Numbered from the stretch's first letter, positions 1 through 5,692 are shown. The stretch is 8,501 nucleotides of DNA from Candidatus Kaiserbacteria bacterium (GCA_002401495.1 NVTG01000049.1:1-8501), one strand, 5' to 3'. Notes: generated from the sequence alone by a model not told the origin. Numbers and translations: made by a program.

Positions 1-206
1 TCGTCTCTTGCTTCCGTATTCATTAAGGTTGCTATGGTCTTTGTAACTTCGTTTTGAGTAGCGCGTTTTTCCTCAACGCTTTGTAGTAGTTCTTTTCGTT
101 TGTCATCTAATTCTAAAAGTCGATCAAGATCAATCTCCGTGTGCTTTTTTTTAGCACCTTCGGCGACTGCTTCTTTATTTTCCCTTATAAATTTAATGTC
201 TAACAT
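1..206 (-). CDS. serS: Seryl-tRNA synthetase, N-terminal part (cut by window edge)
   Basis: SerS charges tRNA-Ser with serine in the cytoplasm. Only the first 68 codons are present; the gene runs off the left edge of the window. The protein starts MLDIKFIRENKEAVAEG and continues with a charged helical stretch containing LLELDDKRKELLQSVEEKR. This is the usual SerS start: a short strand and helix leading into the long antiparallel coiled-coil arm that grips the long variable arm of tRNA-Ser. The catalytic domain is outside the window. The ATG at 206-204 is the expected SerS start. No Shine-Dalgarno precedes it, but a TATACT box ends 7 nt upstream, so the mRNA may be leaderless. A structured RNA on the same strand lies directly upstream and could be its leader. 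The identification is strong for a fragment this short. Confidence 0.9.
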   Translation of the reverse strand, partial: MLDIKFIRENKEAVAEGAKKKHTEIDLDRLLELDDKRKELLQSVEEKRATQNEVTKTIATLMNTEARD

Positions 207-213
207 TGTGTCT

Positions 214-243
214 AGTATATATGTAAAGGGGAGAATGTGAAAA
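214..243 (-). promoter_or_regulatory. Possible serS promoter giving a leaderless mRNA
   Basis: Reading the minus strand, TTTTCA (243-238), an 18-nt spacer and TATACT (219-214) precede the serS ATG. The -10 box ends 7 nt before the ATG, so transcription would begin at or next to the start codon. There is no Shine-Dalgarno in this gap. The -10 box is good (5 of 6) and the -35 box is moderate. Confidence 0.45.
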
Positions 244-251
244 TATGCAAA

Positions 252-530
252 TGGAAAGGGCCCAACGTCTCGATGACATTGAGCCCCCTGATCGTGAAAG
301 GGTTGTTAATCCCCCGATCTTTTTCGCGATTGGCTATGGAATCGCGTTTAGCCACCTCCTGTACAAGAGGTCCGATAGTCACACGTAGGTGACCCCACTT
401 CTTACCCAGCGTCCTTTATTTTAACCAATTCTGCTAGATATCTGGTTAATCGCGTGCCAACTGCGACCTAATAACCCCGAAATGAGTCATGACTTCAGGC
501 ACACACATCCGTCACTCAATCCCTGGATTG
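252..530 (-). ncRNA. Unidentified structured RNA, or long structured leader of serS
   Basis: This stretch of about 280 nt has no convincing ORF on the minus strand but is full of inverted repeats that fold best as minus-strand RNA. In transcript order: CAATC/GATTG (530-517), TTAACCA/TGGTTAA (449-421), GTCAC/GTGAC (393-378), ACCTC.../...GAGGT (371-354), CGCGATT/AATCGCG (346-325), a GATCG/CGATC pair around 318-289, and a long terminator-like stem at 289-255. A strong promoter places the 5' end at about 530, exactly where the first hairpin begins. I looked for RNase P RNA, tmRNA, SRP RNA and 5S rRNA signatures and saw none. It may be a stand-alone small RNA or a regulatory leader of serS. The class is unknown to me; that it is a structured transcript is well supported by eye. 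Confidence 0.6.
255..289 (-). terminator. Terminator-like hairpin ending the structured RNA
   Basis: On the minus strand GGGCTCAATGTC (286-275) pairs with GACGTTGGGCCC (269-258) around a 5-nt loop. This is a 12-bp stem with two G-U wobbles; it can be extended by three pairs that use UUU at 257-255. On the plus strand the wobble positions become A-C mismatches, so the structure belongs to the minus-strand transcript. The tail (CCATTTGCATATTTT) is only moderately U-rich, so readthrough into serS is possible. Confidence 0.55.
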
Positions 531-535
531 CACCA

Positions 536-564
536 AAAATACCTCATATACTAGTAAGTGTCAA
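536..564 (-). promoter_or_regulatory. Strong sigma70-type promoter for the structured RNA
   Basis: On the minus strand there is a perfect -35 box TTGACA (564-559), exactly 17 nt of spacer, and a -10 box TATTTT (541-536). This predicts a start near 529-531, coinciding with the first hairpin of the RNA downstream. It lies back to back with the dprA promoter. Confidence 0.7.
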
Positions 565-587
565 GCCCTAAGCCACTTCACTAACCA

Positions 588-596
588 TGATAAAAT
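588..596 (+). promoter_or_regulatory. Extended -10 promoter element of dprA
   Basis: TGATAAAAT combines a TGn extension (588-590) with a TAAAAT -10 hexamer (591-596). It ends 6 nt before the dprA ATG, so the transcript should start at or within 1-2 nt of the start codon. No good -35 box is seen at 17 nt, consistent with an extended -10 promoter. Confidence 0.55.
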
Positions 597-602
597 CAAA
601 CT

Positions 603-1433
603 ATGGAACTTGAACCTTCTGACTTCCCTCCTTTAATAAAGGAAATAAGCGATCCGCCTAAAAAACTCTTCTCTCGAGGAGACATCTCTTCTCTATATAA
701 AAACAAGGTCTTAACCGTTGTAGGTTCACGCAAAGCAACCAGCTACGGGACAGACGTGACTAAATTTCTAATTGAAGGTCTTAAGGGTCATAACATCACA
801 ATTCTCTCAGGCCTTGCACTAGGAACCGACACAAACGCACACCGCGCTGCAATTAGCGCAGGATTAACAACAATTGCAGTTCCAGGTTCTGGATTAGACG
901 ATTCTGTTATGTATCCAAAATCAAATCTCCCGCTGGTTCAGGAAATACTAAAAAGTGGTGGTGGACTATTAAGCGAACTTGAACCAAAGCAGAGTGCTGC
1001 CATGTGGACATTTCCAAAGAGGAATAGAATAATGGCGGGACTTTCACACGCTGTTTTAGTAATAGAGGCAGCTTCACGTTCAGGTACTCTTATAACCGCT
1101 CGCCTAACTACCGAATACAATAGAGACCTGCTAGTTGTACCCTCTTCAATTTTTGCAAAATCCAGTGAAGGAGCACACCAATTTCTAAAACTTGGAGCAA
1201 CTCCTGTTACAAATTCAAACGACATCCTAAGAGCATTAGGCATAGAGGTAGACGAAAAGGAGGAACGTATTCAAAATCTTTCAGAAGAGGAACGTCATAT
1301 TTATGATCTTTTAGAAACTCCACAAGATAGGGATGAAATTGTTGAAAAGGTTAAAGACGCAAATATATTAATTGCAAAACTCGAAGTCGACGGAATTATA
1401 TTTGAGAGTAAGGGAAAGCTGAGGCGGAAATAG
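603..1433 (+). CDS. dprA: DNA processing protein DprA (Smf family)
   Basis: DprA binds incoming single-stranded DNA during natural transformation and loads RecA on it. This 276-residue protein has the Rossmann-like core in order: VGSRKATSYG (40-49), SGLALGTDTNAHRAA (69-83), GSGLDDSVMYP (95-105), FPKRNRIMAGLS (137-148), EAASRSGTLITARLT (155-169) and GAHQFLKLGATPV (190-202). The last 60 residues resemble the C-terminal winged-helix domain. The N-terminal SAM-like domain of longer homologues is absent, leaving only about 35 residues before the core. No Shine-Dalgarno is seen; a TGATAAAAT box 6 nt upstream suggests a leaderless mRNA. topA follows on the same strand after a gap holding an opposing small gene. 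Pairing with topA is a frequent arrangement in bacteria. The family call is very secure; a role in competence here is inferred. Confidence 0.95.
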   Translation: MELEPSDFPPLIKEISDPPKKLFSRGDISSLYKNKVLTVVGSRKATSYGTDVTKFLIEGLKGHNITILSGLALGTDTNAHRAAISAGLTTIAVPGSGLDDSVMYPKSNLPLVQEILKSGGGLLSELEPKQSAAMWTFPKRNRIMAGLSHAVLVIEAASRSGTLITARLTTEYNRDLLVVPSSIFAKSSEGAHQFLKLGATPVTNSNDILRALGIEVDEKEERIQNLSEEERHIYDLLETPQDRDEIVEKVKDANILIAKLEVDGIIFESKGKLRRK

Positions 1434-1436
1434 CAA

Positions 1437-1461
1437 GAGGCCCGCAGCAAGTGCGAGCCCC
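1437..1461 (-). terminator. Terminator-like hairpin of the small membrane peptide gene
   Basis: On the minus strand GGGGCTCGC (1461-1453) pairs with GCGGGCCTC (1445-1437) around a 7-nt loop, with G-U wobbles that become mismatches on the plus strand. It starts 5 nt after the stop codon of the 38-codon gene and abuts the dprA stop from the other side. The tail (TTGCTATTT) is weakly U-rich. Confidence 0.5.
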
Positions 1462-1466
1462 AATGA

Positions 1467-1583
1467 TTAAAAGTGATAATGAAGTCCGGGTGGTGCTCCT
1501 AGAACTACCAGGCCGACTACTAGACCCAGCGCTCCAAAAATCACCAAACAAATGAGCGTATTTCTTAGACTCTTCCAAGTCAT
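1467..1583 (-). CDS. Small single-pass membrane peptide, 38 aa, unknown function
   Basis: This is a short gene I do not recognise. The peptide begins MTWKSLRNT and continues with a hydrophobic stretch of about 20 residues (10-29, ICLVIFGALG followed by LVVGLVVLGA). It ends in a short tail, PPGLHYHF. It has basic residues at the N-terminus, one predicted membrane helix and no other domain. Three signals support expression: a near-perfect Shine-Dalgarno AGGAGGG (1597-1591) 7 nt before the ATG, a TTGACA promoter further upstream, and a hairpin 5 nt after the stop. It sits opposite in direction to dprA and topA, so it is its own transcription unit. The positive-inside rule would put the N-terminus in the cytoplasm. 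A toxin-like hydrophobic peptide or a small regulatory membrane protein would both fit, but nothing in the sequence decides this. Confidence 0.65.
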   Translation of the reverse strand: MTWKSLRNTLICLVIFGALGLVVGLVVLGAPPGLHYHF

Positions 1584-1590
1584 TACACAT

Positions 1591-1597
1591 CCCTCCT
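1591..1597 (-). promoter_or_regulatory. Shine-Dalgarno of the 38-aa peptide gene
   Basis: AGGAGGG on the minus strand lies 7 nt before the ATG at 1583. Such a site is unusual in this window, where the large genes lack one. It fixes this ATG as the start rather than the longer upstream frame. Confidence 0.7.
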
Positions 1598-1608
1598 GTT
1601 GATATTCC

Positions 1609-1637
1609 ATTAGGCTCCCAAAAGGACCTTTTGTCAA
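1609..1637 (-). promoter_or_regulatory. Promoter of the small membrane peptide gene
   Basis: The minus strand shows a perfect TTGACA (1637-1632), a 17-nt spacer and CCTAAT (1614-1609, 4 of 6). The predicted start near 1602 leaves a leader of about 18 nt that includes the strong Shine-Dalgarno. Confidence 0.55.
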
Positions 1638-1654
1638 GATATTCCACTTAAAAT

Positions 1655-1683
1655 TTTGCATTTTTCCCAAAGTCATGTAACTG
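1655..1683 (+). promoter_or_regulatory. Possible topA promoter
   Basis: TTTGCA (1655-1660), a 17-nt spacer and TAACTG (1678-1683) precede the topA ATG. The -10 box ends 8 nt before the ATG, again predicting little or no leader. Both boxes are imperfect. Confidence 0.35.
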
Positions 1684-1691
1684 TTGCGCCT

Positions 1692-3854
1692 ATGAAGCTT
1701 GTAATTGTAGAAAGTCCCGCAAAAGCAAAAACAATCGAGAAATATCTCGGAGAGGGCTTTACTGTGCGTGCCAGTGTTGGACACGTTAGAGATCTACCTA
1801 AAAACAACAAAAAGGCAATCGACATTGAAAACGGCTTTAAGCCTAATTACGAAGTAGTTCCTCTAAAGATGGAGATCATCTCTGAACTAACTAAAATAGC
1901 TAAAAAATCAGATGAGGTAATTCTAGCAACTGACCCCGATAGAGAGGGTGAGGCTATAGCTTGGCACCTTAAAGAAGTTCTAAAACTTAAGTCCCCTAAA
2001 AGAATTGTTTTCAACGAAATTACAAAAGACGCTGTTCAGGACGCTTTAAAGAACCCGCGCCTAATTGATGACAACCTAAGAGAAGCACAAGAGGCCAGAA
2101 GAGTGTTAGACCGTCTTGTAGGTTACGACCTTTCTGGATTAATCTGGAAGAAGGTTCGCTACGGACTTTCAGCCGGCCGTGTTCAATCTCCAGCGCTGAG
2201 AATAATAATGGAGCGAGAACGTGAAATACGTGCATTCATTCCAGAAAAGTTCTGGGTAATTACAGCACTCACAAAAGACATGTCTCTTACATGTGTTGAA
2301 GAACCTAAGACACAAAAGGACGCAGACAATATAGTAAAAAACGCAAAGGAAAACTCATGGACAATCGAGTCCGTAAAAGAATCCGCTGCAAAACGATCCC
2401 CTAAAGCACCCTTTACAACTTCTACTCTTCAACAAGCAGCTAGTTCCCGTCTAGGATACGCTCCTTCAAGAACAATGGGTATCGCGCAAAAACTCTACGA
2501 AGCGGGACACATCACCTACATGCGTACTGACAGCCCAACTCTTTCAAAACAAGCTATCGACCAAATCTCCTCAGTTGTAGAATCTGAATACGGAAAAGAT
2601 CAACTTGAACTACGAGAATACAAAACTAAATCAAAGTCTGCCCAAGAAGCACACGAAGCCGTTCGTCCAACTAATGTCGCAAAGTTAAGCGTGGGAAGAA
2701 ATGAAGAACAAAAACGACTCTACTCTCTAATATGGTCACGAACCGTGGCGAGTCAAATGATTGACGCACAAATTGCTAGAACAAAAATCACCGCAAGTAT
2801 CGACCACCAAGAAGTTCCTAACTTTGCAGTCACTGGATCACGTGTAATTAAAGATGGATGGTTAAAAGCAGACCCCTCGGCAAAGGGTGAAGACGTTCAA
2901 CTTCCAAGTGTTAAAGAAGGAAGTTCACTAACTGCCACATCAATTGATGCTCTTGGAAAAGAAACACAACCTCTACCTAGATATACCGAAGCCGGATTAA
3001 TCAAGGAACTTGAAAAACGTGGGATCGGACGACCAAGTACATACGCCGCAATTATGAGAACTCTTGCAACTCGGGGCTACGTGAACAAAGAGGGAAAAAC
3101 TCTAATACCTACTGACACCGGAGACGTTGTTAGCTCATTCCTTGAAGAACATTTTGCACATTACGTTGGAGACGACTTTACAGCCGAAATGGAAACTGAA
3201 CTCGATGAAATTGCCGAAGGAAAAAGAACCTACAAAAAAACTCTAACGGATTTCTACAAACCATTCCTAAAGGAGGTTAACTCAAAAGAAGATATCCCTA
3301 AACTAACAAACCTTGGTCCGGTGGACAAAGAGTTTGACTGCCCTATATGTAAGAAGGAAATGGTTTGGAAACTTTCTAAGAACGGAAAATTCATGAGTTG
3401 TGCAACCTTTCCAGAATGTCACGGAGCTAGAAAGGATGACGGAAGTATCATTGAGCCACCAAAAGAAATTGGAGAGCCGTGTCCTGAATGTGGAGAGCCG
3501 TCTTCTAGAAGTAAGCAAGAACCAGGAAAGCTTGTTGAGAGAGAGGGGCGCTTTGGAATGTTCATTTCCTGCGACAGGTATCCTAAGTGTAAATACATAA
3601 AACAAGATCACACACTGAATTCAACAGGGGTTAAGTGTACTGATTGTAAAGACGGAGAATTAATTGAAAGACACGGACGTTTTGGAGCATTTTACAGTTG
3701 TTCAAACTATCCTGAGTGTAAGCTGGCGATAAAAACAAAACCTACAGGCAAGAACTGTCCTATGTGTAAAAGATTAATGATGGAGGGTACAAAAACAATT
3801 CCAGAGAGATGTAGCGACAAGACTTGTCCGAATCACAACCCACACAAATTGTAA
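1692..3854 (+). CDS. topA: DNA topoisomerase I (type IA)
   Basis: TopA relaxes negative supercoils by cutting one DNA strand through a 5'-phosphotyrosine. The 720-residue protein has a TOPRIM domain with KLVIVESPAKAKTI (2-15, catalytic E7) and DPDREGEA (81-88, metal-binding acids). The active-site tyrosine Y276 lies in GHITYMRTDSPTLS (272-285). The later core motif YTEAGLIKELEKRGIGRPST (431-450) is also present. Four C-terminal zinc ribbons follow, with cysteines near 550/553/570/576, 597/600/627/633, 649/652/670/676 and 689/692/707/712. I chose the ATG at 1692 because it gives the standard MKLVIVESPAKAK start. A TTG at 1656 would add 12 residues that do not look conserved. The gene appears intact and functional. 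It ends inside a hairpin shared with the opposing small gene downstream. Confidence 0.97.
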   Translation: MKLVIVESPAKAKTIEKYLGEGFTVRASVGHVRDLPKNNKKAIDIENGFKPNYEVVPLKMEIISELTKIAKKSDEVILATDPDREGEAIAWHLKEVLKLKSPKRIVFNEITKDAVQDALKNPRLIDDNLREAQEARRVLDRLVGYDLSGLIWKKVRYGLSAGRVQSPALRIIMEREREIRAFIPEKFWVITALTKDMSLTCVEEPKTQKDADNIVKNAKENSWTIESVKESAAKRSPKAPFTTSTLQQAASSRLGYAPSRTMGIAQKLYEAGHITYMRTDSPTLSKQAIDQISSVVESEYGKDQLELREYKTKSKSAQEAHEAVRPTNVAKLSVGRNEEQKRLYSLIWSRTVASQMIDAQIARTKITASIDHQEVPNFAVTGSRVIKDGWLKADPSAKGEDVQLPSVKEGSSLTATSIDALGKETQPLPRYTEAGLIKELEKRGIGRPSTYAAIMRTLATRGYVNKEGKTLIPTDTGDVVSSFLEEHFAHYVGDDFTAEMETELDEIAEGKRTYKKTLTDFYKPFLKEVNSKEDIPKLTNLGPVDKEFDCPICKKEMVWKLSKNGKFMSCATFPECHGARKDDGSIIEPPKEIGEPCPECGEPSSRSKQEPGKLVEREGRFGMFISCDRYPKCKYIKQDHTLNSTGVKCTDCKDGELIERHGRFGAFYSCSNYPECKLAIKTKPTGKNCPMCKRLMMEGTKTIPERCSDKTCPNHNPHKL

Positions 3855-3885
3855 GGCACGCAATTCCGTTGGAACTGCATGCCTT
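3853..3885. terminator. Shared bidirectional terminator between topA and the 57-aa gene
   Basis: AAGGCA (3853-3858) pairs with TGCCTT (3880-3885), GCA (3860-3862) with TGC (3876-3878), and TTCC (3864-3867) with GGAA (3871-3874), around a 3-nt loop. The two mismatches on the plus strand are G-U wobbles on the minus strand, giving an unbroken 15-bp stem there. It overlaps the stop codons of both convergent genes. On the plus strand it is followed by a T-rich run (ATTTGTGCTTCTTGT). Confidence 0.7.
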
Positions 3886-4057
3886 ATTTGTGCTTCTTGT
3901 AAGCTCGTATAATTTTGCGAGCTTTCTCAATTCGTTCCAAGTCATGCCTTATAGGCAGAAAGGATGTTGCTTCCAACTCCAACCAAAATGTCTTTAACAT
4001 TTGGTCCTTCTGCCCACAATACAGACACATAAATTGCTCTTCTTTGGCTCGAGCCAT
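3884..4057 (-). CDS. Small CxxC protein, 57 aa, unknown function
   Basis: I do not recognise this gene. The protein begins MARAKEEQFMCLYCGQKDQ, with one CxxC pair (C11, C14), and ends in a basic helical segment (ERIEKARKIIRAYKKHK). One CxxC alone could bind half a zinc site, for example in a dimer or together with His39 or His56, or act as a redox pair. The basic tail could contact nucleic acid. These are guesses from composition. Expression is supported by a consensus Shine-Dalgarno (AAGGAGG, 4069-4063) 5 nt before the ATG and by a strong hairpin overlapping the stop codon. It is convergent with topA and divergent from the (p)ppGpp synthetase gene, so it is probably transcribed alone. Confidence 0.72.
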   Translation of the reverse strand: MARAKEEQFMCLYCGQKDQMLKTFWLELEATSFLPIRHDLERIEKARKIIRAYKKHK

Positions 4058-4062
4058 AATGT

Positions 4063-4069
4063 CCTCCTT
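4063..4069 (-). promoter_or_regulatory. Consensus Shine-Dalgarno of the 57-aa gene
   Basis: AAGGAGG on the minus strand lies 5 nt before the ATG at 4057. It is a full-length match to the usual anti-Shine-Dalgarno complement and fixes the start of this short gene. Confidence 0.75.
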
Positions 4070-4079
4070 GTGCGTTTAC

Positions 4080-4085
4080 ACTATA
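4080..4085 (-). promoter_or_regulatory. Possible -10 box of the 57-aa gene
   Basis: TATAGT on the minus strand predicts a start near 4073 and a leader of about 16 nt holding the Shine-Dalgarno. No convincing -35 box is seen at 17 nt. It overlaps the possible rel -35 box on the other strand. Confidence 0.35.
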
Positions 4086-4112
4086 GAAACTTTGAAAAAG
4101 AGCAAGTATACC
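4084..4112 (+). promoter_or_regulatory. Possible rel promoter
   Basis: TAGAAA (4084-4089), a 17-nt spacer and TATACC (4107-4112) lie upstream of rel. The predicted start near 4119 leaves a leader of about 8 nt without a Shine-Dalgarno. It overlaps the -10 box of the divergent 57-aa gene, so the two promoters may compete. Confidence 0.35.
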
Positions 4113-4126
4113 GTACCATTAGTTAA

Positions 4127-5692
4127 ATGCCTTCCTTTACAGCGCAAAAAAAGCCAGTGCCGCAAGCATTGCAGAATATTTTAACCCTAATGGATCTTTC
4201 AGATAAGAAAGATATTGAGTTTGTTACCCGTGCCTATGAGCTTGCAAAAGTAGCTCACCGTGGACAAAAGCGATATTCGGGAGAACCTTACCTAAACCAC
4301 GTAGTAGCAACTGCTGAATATTTAGCAAAGATAGGCATGGGCCCAACCATAGTGTCAGCCGGCCTATTACACGACGCATTAGAAGACAGCGACATGCAAC
4401 CGGAAACTATTGCTGAGGAATTAAGTGAAGATGTACGAGATCTTGTTCTGGGAGTAACAAAGCTTGGGCGAGTACGCTACCAAGGGGTACGAAGGCACGC
4501 AGAAAGTTTACGAAAGCTTTTTGCTGCAACTTCAGAAGATGTAAGAGTAATGATCATTAAATTGGCTGATCGTAGACACAATGCACTTACCCTGGAACAT
4601 GTTCCGCGCGACGATAAAAGAGAAAGGATTGCACACGAGACTTTAGAAATCTACGCACCAATTGCTGATCGTCTTGGTATGGGTCTTATGAAAAGAGAGC
4701 TTGAAGACGCTGTCTTTCCTCACGCATATCCGGAAGAATATAGGAAGGTTGCCAAAATATTTAAAGAAGCTGGAGGAAACGATATTAAAAAGCTTGAAAG
4801 AATACAAAACAACATACGGCGAAAAATTGGAGAGTACGGAGTTAAAAATTTTAAAACCAAACAAAGAGTTAAGGGCCTATATAGTTTCTTTAGGAAATTG
4901 GAAAGAAAAGACTGGGATGTAACAAAGGTGTTCGACATATGGGCACTTCGCATAATTGTTGAATCTGTTTCAGACTGCTACACAGTTCTAGGATTAGTAC
5001 ACGGTGAGTGGAGGCCGCTACCAGGAAGAGTAAAAGACTACATCGCCTTTCCTAAGCCTAACGGGTATAAGAGTATTCACACAACAGTACACACAAGTGA
5101 AGGAGGAATTATTGAATTACAGATACGAACTCAGAAAATGCACGACGAAGCCCAGTTTGGTATTGCCTCACACTTTTCATATAAGGGAACTGCAAAACAA
5201 TCTTCTACAAAAAACAGCGCTGTTAACTGGATACGCCAATTTATACCCGCTCGATTGTGGATGGAAGGGCAAGGAACTACAGAAATTGGAGAGAAAAAGA
5301 CTTATACCCAGGGCACTACTCCTGATTGGATAAAAAGCATGAATGCTTCTCAAAGCTCCAGTAATCCCAAGTCCTTCTTGCAAGGAATGAAGAGTGATTT
5401 CTTTACTCACCGTGTATTCGTATACACACCAAGAGGAGATGTTATCGATCTCCCAATGGATTCAAGTCCAATTGATTTTGCATACGCAATTCATTCAGAT
5501 GTGGGAGACCATATGTCTGGAACAAAAGTGAACGGAAAATTGGCCGCGTTAAGTTCAAGTTTAAAAAATGGTGACGTTGTTGAAATTATGACAAGTGATA
5601 AGTCTCATCCAAATCGAAAATGGATTTCTCTTGCAAAGACCTCTCTTGCAAAACGACACATCAAATCATACCTACAAAGAGAAGATTCCTAA
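4127..5692 (+). CDS. rel: Bifunctional (p)ppGpp synthetase/hydrolase, short Rel (HD-SYN-TGS)
   Basis: Rel enzymes make (p)ppGpp from ATP and GTP or GDP on starvation and degrade it again. The 521-residue protein has an HD hydrolase domain with GQKRYSGEPYLNH (46-58), LLHDALED (80-87, H82/D83 and E86/D87) and KLADRRHN (145-152). The synthetase domain has FDIWALRIIV (269-278), RVKDYIAFPKPNGYKSIHT (301-319) and ELQIRT (330-335). A TGS domain follows at about 425-489 (FFTHRVFVYTPRGDVIDLP). Visible catalytic residues of both domains are present, so both activities are likely. The protein ends about 30 residues after TGS, whereas long RelA/SpoT proteins (over 700 aa) continue with a zinc-finger and an ACT domain used for ribosome sensing and regulation. 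No Shine-Dalgarno is seen. The stop codon overlaps the parB stop. Confidence 0.93.
   Translation: MPSFTAQKKPVPQALQNILTLMDLSDKKDIEFVTRAYELAKVAHRGQKRYSGEPYLNHVVATAEYLAKIGMGPTIVSAGLLHDALEDSDMQPETIAEELSEDVRDLVLGVTKLGRVRYQGVRRHAESLRKLFAATSEDVRVMIIKLADRRHNALTLEHVPRDDKRERIAHETLEIYAPIADRLGMGLMKRELEDAVFPHAYPEEYRKVAKIFKEAGGNDIKKLERIQNNIRRKIGEYGVKNFKTKQRVKGLYSFFRKLERKDWDVTKVFDIWALRIIVESVSDCYTVLGLVHGEWRPLPGRVKDYIAFPKPNGYKSIHTTVHTSEGGIIELQIRTQKMHDEAQFGIASHFSYKGTAKQSSTKNSAVNWIRQFIPARLWMEGQGTTEIGEKKTYTQGTTPDWIKSMNASQSSSNPKSFLQGMKSDFFTHRVFVYTPRGDVIDLPMDSSPIDFAYAIHSDVGDHMSGTKVNGKLAALSSSLKNGDVVEIMTSDKSHPNRKWISLAKTSLAKRHIKSYLQREDS

Noticed and set aside
245..388. A 47-codon plus-strand ORF (MQMERAQRLDD...) preceded by GGGGAG
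   Set aside because: It lies antisense to the structured RNA, GGGGAG is 9-10 nt away and imperfect, and its sequence is explained by the hairpin arms of the RNA. It has no recognisable domain.
252..530. RNase P RNA, tmRNA, SRP RNA or 5S rRNA as identity of the structured RNA
   Set aside because: The conserved core signatures I know for each (GGAAAGUCC and ACAGAA for RNase P, the tRNA-like ends and T-loop of tmRNA, GGAAGNAGC of SRP RNA, the 5S core) are not seen. A covariance search would be decisive.
1656..1691. Upstream TTG start for topA adding 12 residues
   Set aside because: The ATG at 1692 gives the standard TopA N-terminus, and the TTG lies inside the likely -35 region.
1584..1784. 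Longer minus-strand frame extending the 38-aa gene upstream to 105 codons
   Set aside because: The upstream part overlaps the start of topA, has no start signal, and the strong Shine-Dalgarno points to the ATG at 1583.
2839..2844. CACGTG as a possible parS core for ParB
   Set aside because: The flanks (GGAT and TAAT) do not form the palindrome TGTTTCACGTGAAACA, and it sits inside topA. No other parS-like site was seen.
3901..3924. Inverted repeat AAGCTCG/CGAGCTT as a second topA terminator
   Set aside because: It lies within the coding part of the 57-aa gene, has a 10-nt loop and is followed only by TTCTC. Chance from repeated Ala and Arg codons explains it.
3915..4184. Plus-strand 89-codon frame before rel
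   Set aside because: It runs antisense through the 57-aa gene and overlaps the start of rel in another frame, with no start signal or domain.
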